From: Prillingera fragicola
Lineage: Eukaryota > Basidiomycota > Tremellomycetes > Trichosporonales > Trichosporonaceae
Assembly: GCA_002335605.1 (NCBI GenBank)
Contig: BEDY01000002.1
Span: 930,001 to 994,000 of the forward strand
Reading direction: 5' to 3'
Length of the DNA stretch: 64,000 nt
The position numbers and the translations under genes were made by a program. Below are positions 1-10,309 of this stretch, piece after piece. The notes beneath the pieces are model-generated. The model made no database searches. It was not told where the DNA came from and saw nothing but the letters and a program-made list of their open reading frames with translations. Each line of letters begins with the position of its first letter. Position 1 is the stretch's first letter.

Positions 1-2808
1 GATATTCCGGTGCAAGGGGTGACGAAGTTGAAGGGCCGCCATGGCCAAGACTCGACGCGGGTGGCGAGTTGATCTGCGGCGGGGTCGAGATGGATGCCAC
101 GCGGCGGGACACGCCCTGGGACGCCTCCTCGTACCGCCTGCGCATCATTTCCTTTTCCTGCTCGGCGCTCATGTACTCGGCCGCAATCGGGGAGCTAGCA
201 GCAGGTTGGCGGCTGCCACCCGCCCTGCGCGGTGATGACGGCGACGGAGACGCGGGCGGCGACGCGGTGCTACGCGCCACACCCTGGGCGGCAGCCTCGT
301 ACCGCTTCCGCATCAGATCCTTCTCCTGCTCTGCCGACATGTAAGCCGCCGGCGGGGCCTGTGACCCCGACGCCGAGCCAGTTGCGGGTTTTGACGATCC
401 AGGCGCCGAATGCCCGTTTAGTGAAGCAGACGGCGACTCGTCATGTTCGAGCTGTGAGCGCGCGACGCTCTGCGTGGCATCTTCGTAGCGCTTCTTCATC
501 ATTTCCTTTTCCTCCGCCGCACTCATGTACGCCGGGTTCAGAGCCGGCGCAGGGGCAGGCTTGGACGGACCAGAGGAAGACGACCCGCCAAAGATTTGGT
601 CGTATGGGATCGGCTCCTCTGCCTGAGACCCGCCTGCGGGACCAGCTTGCGAAGGGCTTCCCGCCGCGTGGTCGCGGTTGGCCACAGCCATCTCGTAGCG
701 CATCCGTTCCTTCTCCTCGGCGGCGGTCATGTACCGCTGCTGAGGCTGCGACTGTGAGGGCGTCCTGTGGCTTGAAACTGAGCCGTGCGCGTTACTAGAA
801 TGTGGTGAACTCGGGCGGCTGCTCGTCCGCGAGGGCGACGCTGGTGCTCCCTGCGATGCGACACGCGCTGGGAGAGCAGAAGCGACTATTCGCTGCGGGG
901 TCGTCACACCAGAAGCAGGTGTGGTGGAACGGAAAACAGGATCTTTTGGAGGTGGCGGCGGCCCGTAGCCTGGAGGTTCGGTGCTTGCTGCGGCCCTGCT
1001 TTGTGACTCTTCCAGCGTCCGGTGTTTATCGGCAGCTGGCGATGGCCAGGTAGGAGTCGCAGGACTGACAAGCATGGGTGACCCTGGCGGTCCAGTGGGT
1101 GACCCCAGGCCGTCGTCGCCAGGGCGTCTTAGTAGATCGGCGTTCCATGCTCCGCCAAAAGTACCAGTAGTGTGCGTTGACAGGCGGTTGCTCGCTCCCG
1201 GCGAGTCCTCCGAGTTGGAGTTGGTTCGCCCAAACTTGCGCCTCGTGTTGAGCACCTCCTCGCCATCCTCACCGGCCAGCGGAACCATGGTGTGGTTTGG
1301 CGACGACAGGTCGAGGTCGCCGTTTAGCGTGGCCTGTGTAATTGCAAGCTTTGGCAGTTGAGGAGGCTGGGAAGGTTGAGGAGAAGGAAAGTTCAAGGGG
1401 CGCCCACTGGAAGCTGGCGCGCTCGTACGGTAGTTTGTCGTTATCGTCGACGGAGCATAGTCTGTCGTAGTCGTAGTAGTGGTAGTCTCGCTCGACAACC
1501 GGCGCTGATCATCACGTGCAATGAACGGCTGCAGTTGCGGCCTGTAAGGCTCGGACGCATGGCGATGACCAGGACCTGGACTGCCCGAGAACGATGCACT
1601 TTGTTGATGGCCACCGGCAGGTGGGCCAGTGGGGGCATTACGCTTAGGATACAGCTGTCCAGGAAGCGATGGGCTTGACTGATGGCCGCTGGAAGAAGCC
1701 TGGTTCTGGCGCTGTGGATTCAAGGCTTCAATGTCCCTGTCTGTCAGCGGCTTGCGCGACCGGGTACTCACTTGACCGCCTGCTGAGCCGATGCCCTTGC
1801 GAAAGAACCAAGAACACACTCCAGACCGCCGAGCATGACCTTGCCGGGCGGCCCATCGCACGCGGCCTCGACAACGATCTCGTACTCGATCTTGAAGTAT
1901 TTGGCGTGCTTTACCGAAAGCCGCTGCTGGGGAACAAGAATGTCGAGGATGGCAGTCTTCTCGCCGCCGCGGCCGATTACATCGTTGATCACTTTGCGAC
2001 ATGTGAGCAGAGTCGTGCGCTTGACCACTGGCTGAGGCGGGGGGTCCTTCTTCTTCTTCTTGCCCGAGTCTAGTGAGGGGTAGATCGTAAACAGCTCAAC
2101 CAACGCCATGTCGAACCCCTTGACACGGAATGCCTGCACGAGCTCGGACCGGATCGTAGCCGTCGCATAGATTTTCTCTCCGGGTCCAAAGGCTTGTTGC
2201 GACCGTTCGACGGTGAGCGTGACGGCGCCATTACATGTCGAAATGGAGCGACGCTGGTTGGCGTTGAAGGCTGGCCACGCCGACGCGAGATCGTACTTTA
2301 TAATCTGGAGCGGCTCGTCCACTGTCGCAACACTGATGTGGTCCTTTTTGAACAGTCCACTCTTGGATTTGTACGACACGCCACCTACGAGCTCGTAGCG
2401 GACGTGGGCGTTGCGGAGCTCGATGCTTGGAGGAATGAGATTGTCGAGGGGGATGGCAAACCCATAGTCGGCGTCCTTGATGGCATCATACTCTTTGCCC
2501 TCTGGCGCTTTCCACAATATGTGGGCCTTGCCGACAATGTCAAACGCATTGGGTCCAGACGCCTGCTTTGGCGCCGAGGGGCCCGTGACGACCTCGCGCT
2601 TGCGCACCTCGACTCGGATCCACTTGGCCTTGACCTGGCCAGTGATGCGCACCTCGATGGACCCGCGCACCACGGCGCCTGGCTCTTGGGACGGCTGGCC
2701 CGTTTGCGGATCGATAGGTGCGACTCCTGGGTATCCTTGGACAAACGGGCGGTGCGGAGGCGCGCGAAGCCGGAGCCGCACGGGGCCGCCATTGGACTGG
2801 CCGGTCAT
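1..2808 (-). CDS. Arrestin-like (alpha-arrestin) protein, 3' end outside window
   Basis: Two exons are visible: 2808-1772 and 1736 running off the left edge, separated by a 35 nt intron (1737-1771) with donor GTGAGT and a GCTGAC branch-like motif. The first ~345 residues read as an arrestin fold: an N-terminal half with strands such as SIEVRITGQVKAKWIRVEV, a central KSGLFKKDHISV segment, and a C-terminal half with VKRTTLLTCRKVIND and HAKYFKIEYEIVVE. Such proteins usually act as cargo adaptors for ubiquitin ligases or in pH/nutrient signalling at membranes; that role is family knowledge. Splicing continues the frame into a long Ser/Pro/Thr-rich tail of at least 570 residues, which holds four copies of a YMSAxEEKExMxxRYE motif. 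The stop codon is not in the window. Start chosen at the only upstream in-frame ATG preceding the conserved fold. Confidence 0.85.
105..735 (-). repeat. Four dispersed copies of a YMSAxEEK..RYE protein motif
   Basis: Within the arrestin tail the minus strand encodes four related segments, at about 734-689, 530-475, 345-274 and 176-105. They read YMTAAEEKERMRYEMA, YMSAAEEKEMMKKRYEDA, YMSAEQEKDLMRKRYEAA and YMSAEQEKEMMRRRYEEA. Spacers of 30-55 residues are Ser/Pro/Gly/Ala-rich. Each copy is predicted to form a short charged amphipathic helix. The two distal copies are the most alike, consistent with local duplication. Confidence 0.85.
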
Positions 2809-3606
2809 TGCTGCTCAAGAGGGGGCTACGGCCGATGCGCGCGCCGCGCCGAGACGAGTATGCGAGCGATGCAGCGGCGAGCGTGTCAAGAGGTCGTCGG
2901 GGGGCGGAGCAGACTGTGTGGTGGGCTGCCTTGTGTTGTTGGTAGTGGTTGATTGTGTGAAAGTGTAGAAGGATGAGGTGAACCAGCAGATGATGATGTA
3001 GCCTCCAAGCAATGCTCCTGGCTTTGGATGGGCACTGCCCCTGGCAACAACCCAGGGCCACATGCTATCCTGTTACCAACACGAGACGCGCCGCTGCATT
3101 CATTCTGCTGTAACTAGTGTTTATGCATGTGCGTCGTACACGTTTAGCAGCCCATGCAATGGGTAGGTCGCGCTGCGTACAAGCCAGTGTCCTCGGCGGC
3201 ACCGCATCCATCGCACCAAGGCACCTTCCTCGTAAATGGCCATACTATGCCGCCAGCTTTGCCGCTGCCAGTCTTGCAACAAAGGTCACACCAACTGACC
3301 CAATGGTGGAAACTCTATCTCTGTCCCAAAGTGGACAAAACGCAGGAGAAGAAGTCATTTTTAAGCTTGAAACTCTTTGTCAATACAGAAATCGTCTCTG
3401 ACAGCAGCCATGATCAATTGACCACCGACGTCATGAGTTCCTAGGTCGTGTCGTCGTTGCTGGTCGTCCAAACGCCGTGACCGTTGCTACCAATCTTTTG
3501 GCCCTCTTGTTGTCATTGCGTGACAGCGCGCGCCTTGAACGACATGGCGCTGACGTTCAAGCCAGCAGCGTCCATACTGCCTACACCCATGCATATTGCC
3601 TCAACT
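2809..3606. other. Intergenic stretch, arrestin promoter and reductase 3' flank
   Basis: This lies upstream of the arrestin gene and downstream of the aldo/keto reductase. The part next to the arrestin ATG (2,930-3,010) is CA/CT-rich on the coding strand, like a fungal 5' leader. Short open frames occur on both strands but none has a convincing composition or splice pattern. No RNA gene or repeat was recognised. Confidence 0.5.
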
Positions 3607-4612
3607 CTACCCTCCAAGGGTGTACCCCCGGAGCGTCTTGACGTCCTTGTCATCTGCCCCAAACCCGCCTTCAAGAGCCTTGAGCGCCTCAGCCATGTGC
3701 TGCTCGTTAGTTGATCCGCAGAGCGGTACAATGTTCCATCTGCCGTCAGCTCCTCCTTGCACGCAAACTCACAGGTGGCAGCAGCGGTACACGACCTGCT
3801 CTGGCGTCATCCCCTGCGTGTCGGCGAGGGTACGCGTTGGCCGGGCCGCCAGCAAGTTTGGCGACCCCGTCAGCGTCCAGAAGGACTGGTACATGATGCC
3901 GTGTTTCTGGCACAGCGCATACACTGGCCGTCAGCCCTCTCCAGACCGGCACACTGACCGTCGGCATCCCACCCGTTCCCCTCGTACCACCGGTTCTGCA
4001 CCACCTTGACGGGCACCCTTGCCTGGCGGATCAACCACCCCAGCTCCCCCGGGTCGTAGATGTTGGACACGCCGAGCGCCGCAACCTTGCCGTCGGCCAC
4101 AAACCCTTCCAGCGCACGGTAGGCCGCCAGCGTGTCCTCCTGCCTGCGCAGGGGCGAGTGCAGGAGGACGGCGTCGAGTGTGTCTACCCCGAGGTTGGCC
4201 AGGCTCCGCGCGACCGACTGGGCCACTTGGGTCGCGACGGGCGCCGCCGCGTCGTATGGGACCGGGCGGGTGCGGTCCTGGCCGTCCAGCGAGGTGAACC
4301 TTTGTCTCAGCTTCAGCACGCGCGGAGGACATACTTGGTCTGGATGTAGAGGTCCTCGCGGGTAACGATGCCTTCAGAGATGGCACGCTGGATGCCCTTC
4401 CCAACCAGTTCCTCCCTGTCGTCAGCATGTTCCACCGGGGGGGGTTCACTGATAGTGTTTAGGCTGGCAGGCGGTGTCGACGCCGCGGAACCCGGTCTTA
4501 AGGGCCGCGTACACCAGGTCTGCCGTGCGGTCCTTCTTCCTGGCAACGTAAGTGGGTGAGGAGCTGTGGTAGCCTACCAGGCTGTACCGTAGATGATCTT
4601 TGGGATGGTCAT
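3607..4612 (-). CDS. Aldo/keto reductase, six exons
   Basis: Exons at 4612-4578, 4539-4450, 4415-4335, 4299-3959, 3923-3773 and 3739-3607 join in frame to 276 residues. The introns are 38, 34, 35, 35 and 33 nt. The AKR tetrad is recognisable: Asp in GFRGVDTA, Tyr in QPKHY, Lys in YIQTK, and His in DAVLLHSP. A later NRWYEGNGWD segment and a C-terminal IVPLCGSTNEQHM (cofactor loop plus a following helix) complete the (beta/alpha)8 barrel. The family reduces carbonyls with NADPH in the cytosol; the substrate cannot be told from the sequence. Length is slightly below the usual 290-320. Without splicing only fragments of the frame are seen, so it is easily missed by simple gene finding. Confidence 0.85.
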
Positions 4613-5584
4613 TGTGGGTGGGGTGGAGGTGAGAACTCGGCTTCAGGACATGTCGATATGTCGGTGAAAGCCGTAAGTTTGTGTTGTTGGATGAACTGTG
4701 GCAATTTGTCCCGAGTATCTTCTACCTCTCATGCACGATTGACTGGTGTTGAACGCCAGTGCAGTGTACCTGCTTGCAGTATTCACCCTCGACCTGCTCT
4801 CTGCTGGTTCATTCGTCTCCGTCTCATCGTGATGCTTCATCGTTATCGCAGGTCAATTCTGTGAATGACGTCACGATTTAATTGACCGATTTATCCTTTT
4901 ATTATTATTCTGCTTCTTGTGTACTTCTAATTTCTACGGTCGTCACCGATTGCCGTGGGGTTGGAGATGGTATGGCCAGCCGTGTAGCTGGCTGGGTGAG
5001 GGGTTAATGAGGTAGGCTTTACGAGCGGAGGGGCTGGACCAGGAAGAGGGCAGGTGAAAGGACATCTAGCCAGAGTTAGTGCGCCCTCTGCCACTTCCAC
5101 TGCTTGGGAGACGTATCATTTTCCCCATGAGTATGCCGTCCGGCCAACTGCCACCTACTTACGCACGGTAAGAGTACTTCCAGACAAACGCTCAATGCCC
5201 CCAGCTGGCCCCACCACGCAACTACCAGTATCCTGGCAGCACTTCAGAGTCAGATATGGCCCAAGACGGTCTTCTCGGCTATCACGGACACATCGGCACA
5301 GTCGTGGCAAGGGCTCATCTGAACGACAGTGGCTGGGAGACTAATGATCAGTGGTGTTTCTTCATTCTGTGCACGTCTAAGGGTCAGCCTGTAGGCGTCC
5401 ACGCGTGCCAATTCCTTCGGGCCACCTGGCTCTGCACCAAAGCAGGTTGAACATGTTCTTTTATTAGTCTTACCGTCGGCTGCACGCCGGGATGACCATC
5501 AGTCAAAGTTGCAACTGCGAGCTCAACAATCCCAACGCTGCTCCTGACAATATGCGTGTGATACATGTGCGAGTACAATGCAGT
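4613..5584. other. Intergenic stretch, reductase promoter and CWC24 3' flank
   Basis: The stretch runs from the reductase start to the CWC24 stop, so it carries the reductase promoter and the CWC24 terminator region. An AT-rich patch lies at 4,870-4,935. Short open frames at 5,054-5,450 have no recognisable domain and no consistent splice sites. No RNA gene was identified. Confidence 0.45.
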
Positions 5585-6571
5585 CTACTCCTCGTCCTCC
5601 TCGCCGCCTTCTCCCTCCTCATCGCTGCCGCCGCCAATCTCTATTCCCCCGTCGTCGTCCTCGACGACCCCCCTCTCCTCCATGCGGCGCTTGCGCTTCG
5701 CCTCGAGCTTGGCCAGCAGCTTCTCGGCCTTGTTGAAGATGCCGTTCGTGGCCGCACCGCAGGCATAGCACTTTGGCGACTTGATGAACCGGTCGATGGC
5801 ACACTGCATGCAAAAGTAGTGGCCGCACTTTGTGACCACGGGTTCGGTAAACTCCTTTTTGCAGATGAGGCACGCAAAGGGGAGCATTTCCTCCTCCTCC
5901 TCAACCTCGGCGACGGCGCCGTCGTTGGGATCTAGCTTGTCGAGCTGCCACCCGGCGAGATAATCGCCACGGTCGTGCATGAACTTGCACGAGTCGCCGT
6001 AGCCGCAGAATCCAGTGTCCTTGTATGGCTTGCACACATCGGGCTGGTAGTCGACAAGAGTAATCGTGCGAATGTTGGCAGTAGCACGGATCGGTCCAGA
6101 TTTCATCATCTTGTTACCGCCCGGGTCCTTGCGCGTGTTGATCGTCTTCAAGTATCCCGACTGGCCGTGGTACATGCCGTCGTCAATATCGCCGTCCTCG
6201 TTGAGCTTGATCTTCTTGTGCTCGTCCTTGGGATCCGGTACGCCCTCCATGTCCCAGTTTGAGTCGCGGGTCGCAAACTCGTCGGCGCGCGAGATCAGAC
6301 CCTCGTCCGCGCGATAGTCAAACTCGTCCAGGCCGCCGCCGAGCTCCTCACCGGGTCCACGCCGCCGCTTCGTACCCTGAACGAGCGGATTGATGATTGA
6401 CTTTTTGGTCGGGCGCACGACTGCGCTGTCTGCTTCTGCTGGTGACTCAGCTTGGTCGGCAGCTGGTGGTGTTGCGGAGCGCTTGCGCGATTGGTTTGGC
6501 CGAGACCTGGGTCCTTTTTTGAACATGACGACTGGCTTGGTCGCCGATGTAGATGCCTCTGGGGCTGACAT
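5585..6571 (-). CDS. CWC24: Pre-mRNA splicing factor CWC24 (CCCH + RING)
   Basis: This is an intronless 328-residue frame. A basic, Ser/Pro-rich N terminus is followed by a CCCH zinc finger (C-x8-C-x5-C-x3-H, VCKPYKDTGFCGYGDSCKFMH, residues ~179-200), the conserved YLAGWQLDKL linker, and a C3HC4 RING (FACLICKKEF ... CGHYFCMQCA ... CYACG, residues ~232-272). The C terminus is a basic helix and then an acidic tail. The order CCCH-WQLDKL-RING is diagnostic for CWC24/RNF113, which joins the spliceosome at activation and binds near the 5' splice site. It is divergently paired with the Zn2Cys6 factor at 7,269. Confidence 0.93.
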   Translation of the reverse strand: MSAPEASTSATKPVVMFKKGPRSRPNQSRKRSATPPAADQAESPAEADSAVVRPTKKSIINPLVQGTKRRRGPGEELGGGLDEFDYRADEGLISRADEFATRDSNWDMEGVPDPKDEHKKIKLNEDGDIDDGMYHGQSGYLKTINTRKDPGGNKMMKSGPIRATANIRTITLVDYQPDVCKPYKDTGFCGYGDSCKFMHDRGDYLAGWQLDKLDPNDGAVAEVEEEEEMLPFACLICKKEFTEPVVTKCGHYFCMQCAIDRFIKSPKCYACGAATNGIFNKAEKLLAKLEAKRKRRMEERGVVEDDDGGIEIGGGSDEEGEGGEEDEE

Positions 6572-7268
6572 CGTGGGTGAGTGTGAGAGAGTGTTGTGGA
6601 TCGGATTGTTGATAGAGTAAGGTGGTTCATGTAGGTGGATGGTCGTGACGGGATCAATCCGAGATTGCTAGGTGGCGGCAGGTCTCCCACGGTTGCTTGG
6701 TCAGCAGTGGACATCGAGTGCCACACTGATGGGGGGATTTGTAATGCCGAAAGTTCCAGAATGCAAGAGTTGCCTCTTTGGGTGATTGGGTGGCAAAAAA
6801 ACACACTACGCCTGGCAGAGTACAGCCTGGCTGGTGGGGGGAAGACAGCAGGGAGGGAGGAAGACGAGCCAGTCACCGCCGCCGCCGTCGCCACCCGAAA
6901 AGGTTTGCTCGCTGTTGACATCCGCTTCAACGTGTGCATCACTCTGTCCAGACTAACAGTCCCATCCCAACTTGAACGACGCTCGTAGGCACCGTATCGG
7001 CTACAGTACAGATCCAAGAGCCCCACAGGTGAGTGCCTCCCGTGCCGTGCCACAAACCCGGGGTTATGAAAAGGACATTTTGCGCAACAACGACGAGTGT
7101 TGTTCACCACGTTCTCAACTGCCTATCTCACCAACTCCGCTAACGCCGCCACCATCTCCAGTCGCCTCTTTGCTCTTCCTCCTCGGCGTTACAGTCAATA
7201 ACCCCTGCCTTGCCTCCACCGCGCGTGTCCACCCACCACCCCCCCAAGGGGCAACACAAACAACAGCC
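6572..7268. promoter_or_regulatory. Divergent promoter, CWC24 / Zn2Cys6 factor
   Basis: The 697 bp between the two start codons must drive both genes. CT-rich leader sequence (7,120-7,250, plus strand) precedes the Zn2Cys6 ATG and a CA/CT-rich leader precedes CWC24. No clear TATA box was seen. The function follows from position only. Confidence 0.5.
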
Positions 7269-9028
7269 ATGGACGACTCTCTCGCAGCTCAGCAACAGCA
7301 GGAGCAGGACGCAGTCGCTGCAGCTGCTGCCGCCGCCGCCGCCCAGCTCGGGCTCGGCGACCTCCAGCCTGCTACTCACCAGCAGCACCACTTTCACCAC
7401 AACCTCCAGCAGCCAGACTTTAGTCACTCCAACATAAAGGATGACCACCAGGAGGTAGACGTCCATGCCCTCGACATTCCCGTCGAAGGCCCCGACGATG
7501 TTGGCATCCACACCCAGGACACCGACCTCGACCTCAGCCTCGGCATGGGCAGTCCCCATGTTGACACCCCAGGCAGGACATCGTTTGGAAGACCGCCCAG
7601 CATCCGCAAGGGTGAGTACTGGCCTATCTTGATGCAGCGGAGATGATTGCTAACACCGTCCTCAGCGTGCGATTTGTGTCATGCCGCCAAGCAAAAATGT
7701 TCGGGCGACCGTCCATCCTGCACCCGCTGTGCCCAGGGAGGATGGCAATGCATCTACGCTCCCCGCCAGCGCCGCCGCACAGTTCCCAAGGACCAGAAGC
7801 AGCTCGGCGGTCTCGAGTCGCGCAACCACACGCTCTCGGCACTGAGTAATCTAGGCCCCGGCAAGAAGCGCAAGCTTCAGCGCGACAGCCTTTCTGGTCT
7901 CGGCCAGGACTCGATGGACATGCGCGTTGCCATGGGTATGGCCATGGACCTCGGCCTCGCCGAGGAAGAGGAGGATGAGCACCTCTTGACGATGAGCGAC
8001 GAGCAGATGGTGAGTCGGCGGTGTTAGAGTGTTTACTGACAAAGCAGCTCGAGTCCATTGCCATTGACGGCTATCTCGCGGACCTTCCTCTGGCAACGTT
8101 TGTGCACAACCTGCCTTACAACTCTGGCCAGAACACGACCGCCAACAGCTTTGGCCCCGACGACTTTTCGGCTGCTGGCGACGGCAACTACTCGTCAGAG
8201 ATGGACCAGCACACTACCTCGGCTCTCCGCGATGCCATCTTCTCGCTCAACGAGTCGTCCAACAACGGCGGCCAGAACGAAGGCAATGGCGACCAGGGAA
8301 CGGAGGCCGACCAGCAGGGCATGGACAACATGGACCAGCAGGGCCTTGACCCCCACCTTGCGCTGCTCGACCTCTCGCACGCCATGCCCGTCGAGGACGG
8401 CAACCAGGGCGGCGCGGACGGCACTGGGGACCTCAACCTGAGCAACCTGAGCCAGCCTCAATACCAGGCGCCGTGCGCACACGTCGCGCTTGTCCCGCGT
8501 ATTCTTGCTCTGCTGTCGCAGCACCCCCTCGAGCCCAAGCCTGGATCAAACACTCCTCTCAGCATGTACATATTTGGCCCGCTGGCCCGTTCGCTCCGCC
8601 TCTTCCACGCCCTCACGCAGTGCCAGCATTGCTCGGCGTCTCCTCAACAGACCCTCCCGCAGCTCGCCCTCATCTCGCGCACCACCACCATCCTCACCTT
8701 CCCCTGCCCCCCACCACCTCCCAACGCGGCCGGCACGCCGTCGGCCCAGATCACCGTCCACGGTGCACGTCTATCGGGAACGGGCATTTCCGAGGCCATT
8801 GAGCAGCACATTGTCGGCGTCGTGTGGGACTCGTGGCGCGCAAGTATCCGCGAGATCTTCAACGCACTGGAACGCAAGGCTCAGGAGGTCATCCAGCACA
8901 ATGCCGCCATGGCCGCTGCAGCCGATGGACAAGCGCCCGCCAGCAGTGCCGAAACGCAGCGTGCGGGTCTCATGTTCCAGGCAATGTCGCGCCTCGTGTC
9001 GGCCATGAACGAGGTTGAGCGCGACTAG
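7269..9028 (+). CDS. Zn2Cys6 fungal transcription factor
   Basis: Exons 7269-7611, 7666-8009 and 8048-9028 join to 555 residues; introns are 54 and 38 nt. The N terminus is glutamine-rich with a poly-Ala run (residues ~5-30) and a His/Gln stretch. The binuclear zinc cluster is encoded right after intron 1: CDLCHAAKQKC ... CTRC ... C, spacing C-x2-C-x6-C-x6-C-x2-C-x6-C, at residues ~116-143. A basic linker (RQRRRTVPKDQK) follows. The remainder contains an acidic/Gln/Asn-rich segment and a C-terminal helical region. It lacks an obvious fungal-specific middle homology domain, so the regulated pathway is unknown. The cluster lies unusually far from the N terminus. Confidence 0.9.
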
Positions 9029-9336
9029 GCGTGTGGAGGAGATAGGGACAGGAGGGGGAGAGACTGGGGCATAACATATTACTGTATAGCAGTGCACTCC
9101 ATCATCAGTAGATCAGGAGACCTCGGCATGTACTTTTATCATTTCACGTTGCAATGGCAAACGCCGAGCGAGGACGAGTGGGACATCTGTCCGGGGAATA
9201 GATAACGAGTCAGCATTCCACATTACGTAATGAATGCCCCATCGGTGCCCTTATCACCCGGCCTCCGGGCCTCCACCTTGGCCTCCTCGACCACTTCACA
9301 CCATTTCCCACCACGACGACATGCAAGCACGGTAGC
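9029..9336. other. Intergenic stretch upstream of ATG101
   Basis: These 308 bp hold the 3' end of the zinc-cluster gene and the promoter of ATG101. A short stop-terminated ATG (9,321) precedes the ATG101 start and would encode only four residues before TAG. Nothing else was recognised. Confidence 0.45.
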
Positions 9337-10309
9337 ATGGACGTCGTCAATCACATCAAGATGGTACGCCAAGACTCTCCTTCACAGCTGACATGTCCAG
9401 CGCGTCGAGCGCAGCCAAGCACGCACCATCCTGTCCGCGCTCCTTCAGGCAATCTTCTTCCATCGCGTGCTGGACAATATCGACCCGGAGACGCTCGACG
9501 TGCTCGACACGCACGTGGCGTGTGCGCCCAACAAGGAGATTGACCGGGAGGTGGCTGCAAAGGTCGAAGAGTTTGTCTCTGCGTTTGTGGAAGCGGGGGC
9601 CGACTCGGGCGAGGTGAGTCAGTGGCGGATGTCAGGGGCGCTAGGTGCTGACGAGCAGATCGCTGTCGTGTTCCTGCAGCGAAAGCACCGGCGAGCATGG
9701 TTTGCAACCACCGAGGTGTGTTCGTCTTCCCGACATTAGTAGTGCTAATGCGACAGACGCTGGTGCCATGGGAAGAGCACTTGATCACAATGACCTTTGT
9801 TACCCGCGTAACAACAAATCCGCTGCCAGCAGCGCTCCTCCAACTCTTGACATTTTGCGCCGAGCACAAGGCCAATGTCCCACCGCTCGTTGGCGCTTCT
9901 GTGAGCAGCCTCGACAAAACTAAACTAACATGCACAGGACCAGAACAACCTCTCCCACCAGGTCTGCGCGTTTCAACCAAGGCACCGCTCCTGCGACCAT
10001 GGCTGACGTCTCCAGATCTTCGTCTCACCACCGACGCCGACTGAGCTGTTCGCGCCATCGTCGCCGCCAGGCGGCCCACGCTTCGGCTCCCCACAGCCAA
10101 CGTCGACTCCAGTCGCACCAGAGGACGAAGCGACAGAGCCACTAGCGGCACCCCGCGCCCCTGCCCTCGCAGGCGACCCGCCACGACGCGCGGGCTCGCC
10201 CATGGCCGCAATCTCGGATGCTGGCACCAGCGCAATGGGATACCTCGGCCAGGCCAAGGATGGGCTGTTGGCTGTGAGTGCCAAGGCTGGGTGGGGTGCG
10301 AGAAAGTGA
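9337..10309 (+). CDS. ATG101: Autophagy protein ATG101 (HORMA fold)
   Basis: Exons 9337-9363, 9401-9613, 9659-9715, 9757-9900, 9938-9961 and 10016-10309 give 252 residues; introns are 37-54 nt. The N-terminal VERSQARTILSALLQAIFFHR matches the first helix of ATG101, followed by an Asp/Glu-rich segment equivalent to the conserved DxxDxTYV region, a VEEFVSAFVEAG helix and an LQRKHRRAWFATTE strand whose adjacent Trp-Phe (~residues 93-94) corresponds to the WF finger. PWEEHLITMTF then matches the IPWEVWTVKV strand. ATG101 pairs with ATG13 in the autophagy-initiation kinase complex in fungi that have it instead of budding-yeast-specific subunits. The C terminus carries ~80 extra Pro/Ala/Gly-rich residues after the HORMA core. 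Confidence 0.82.
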
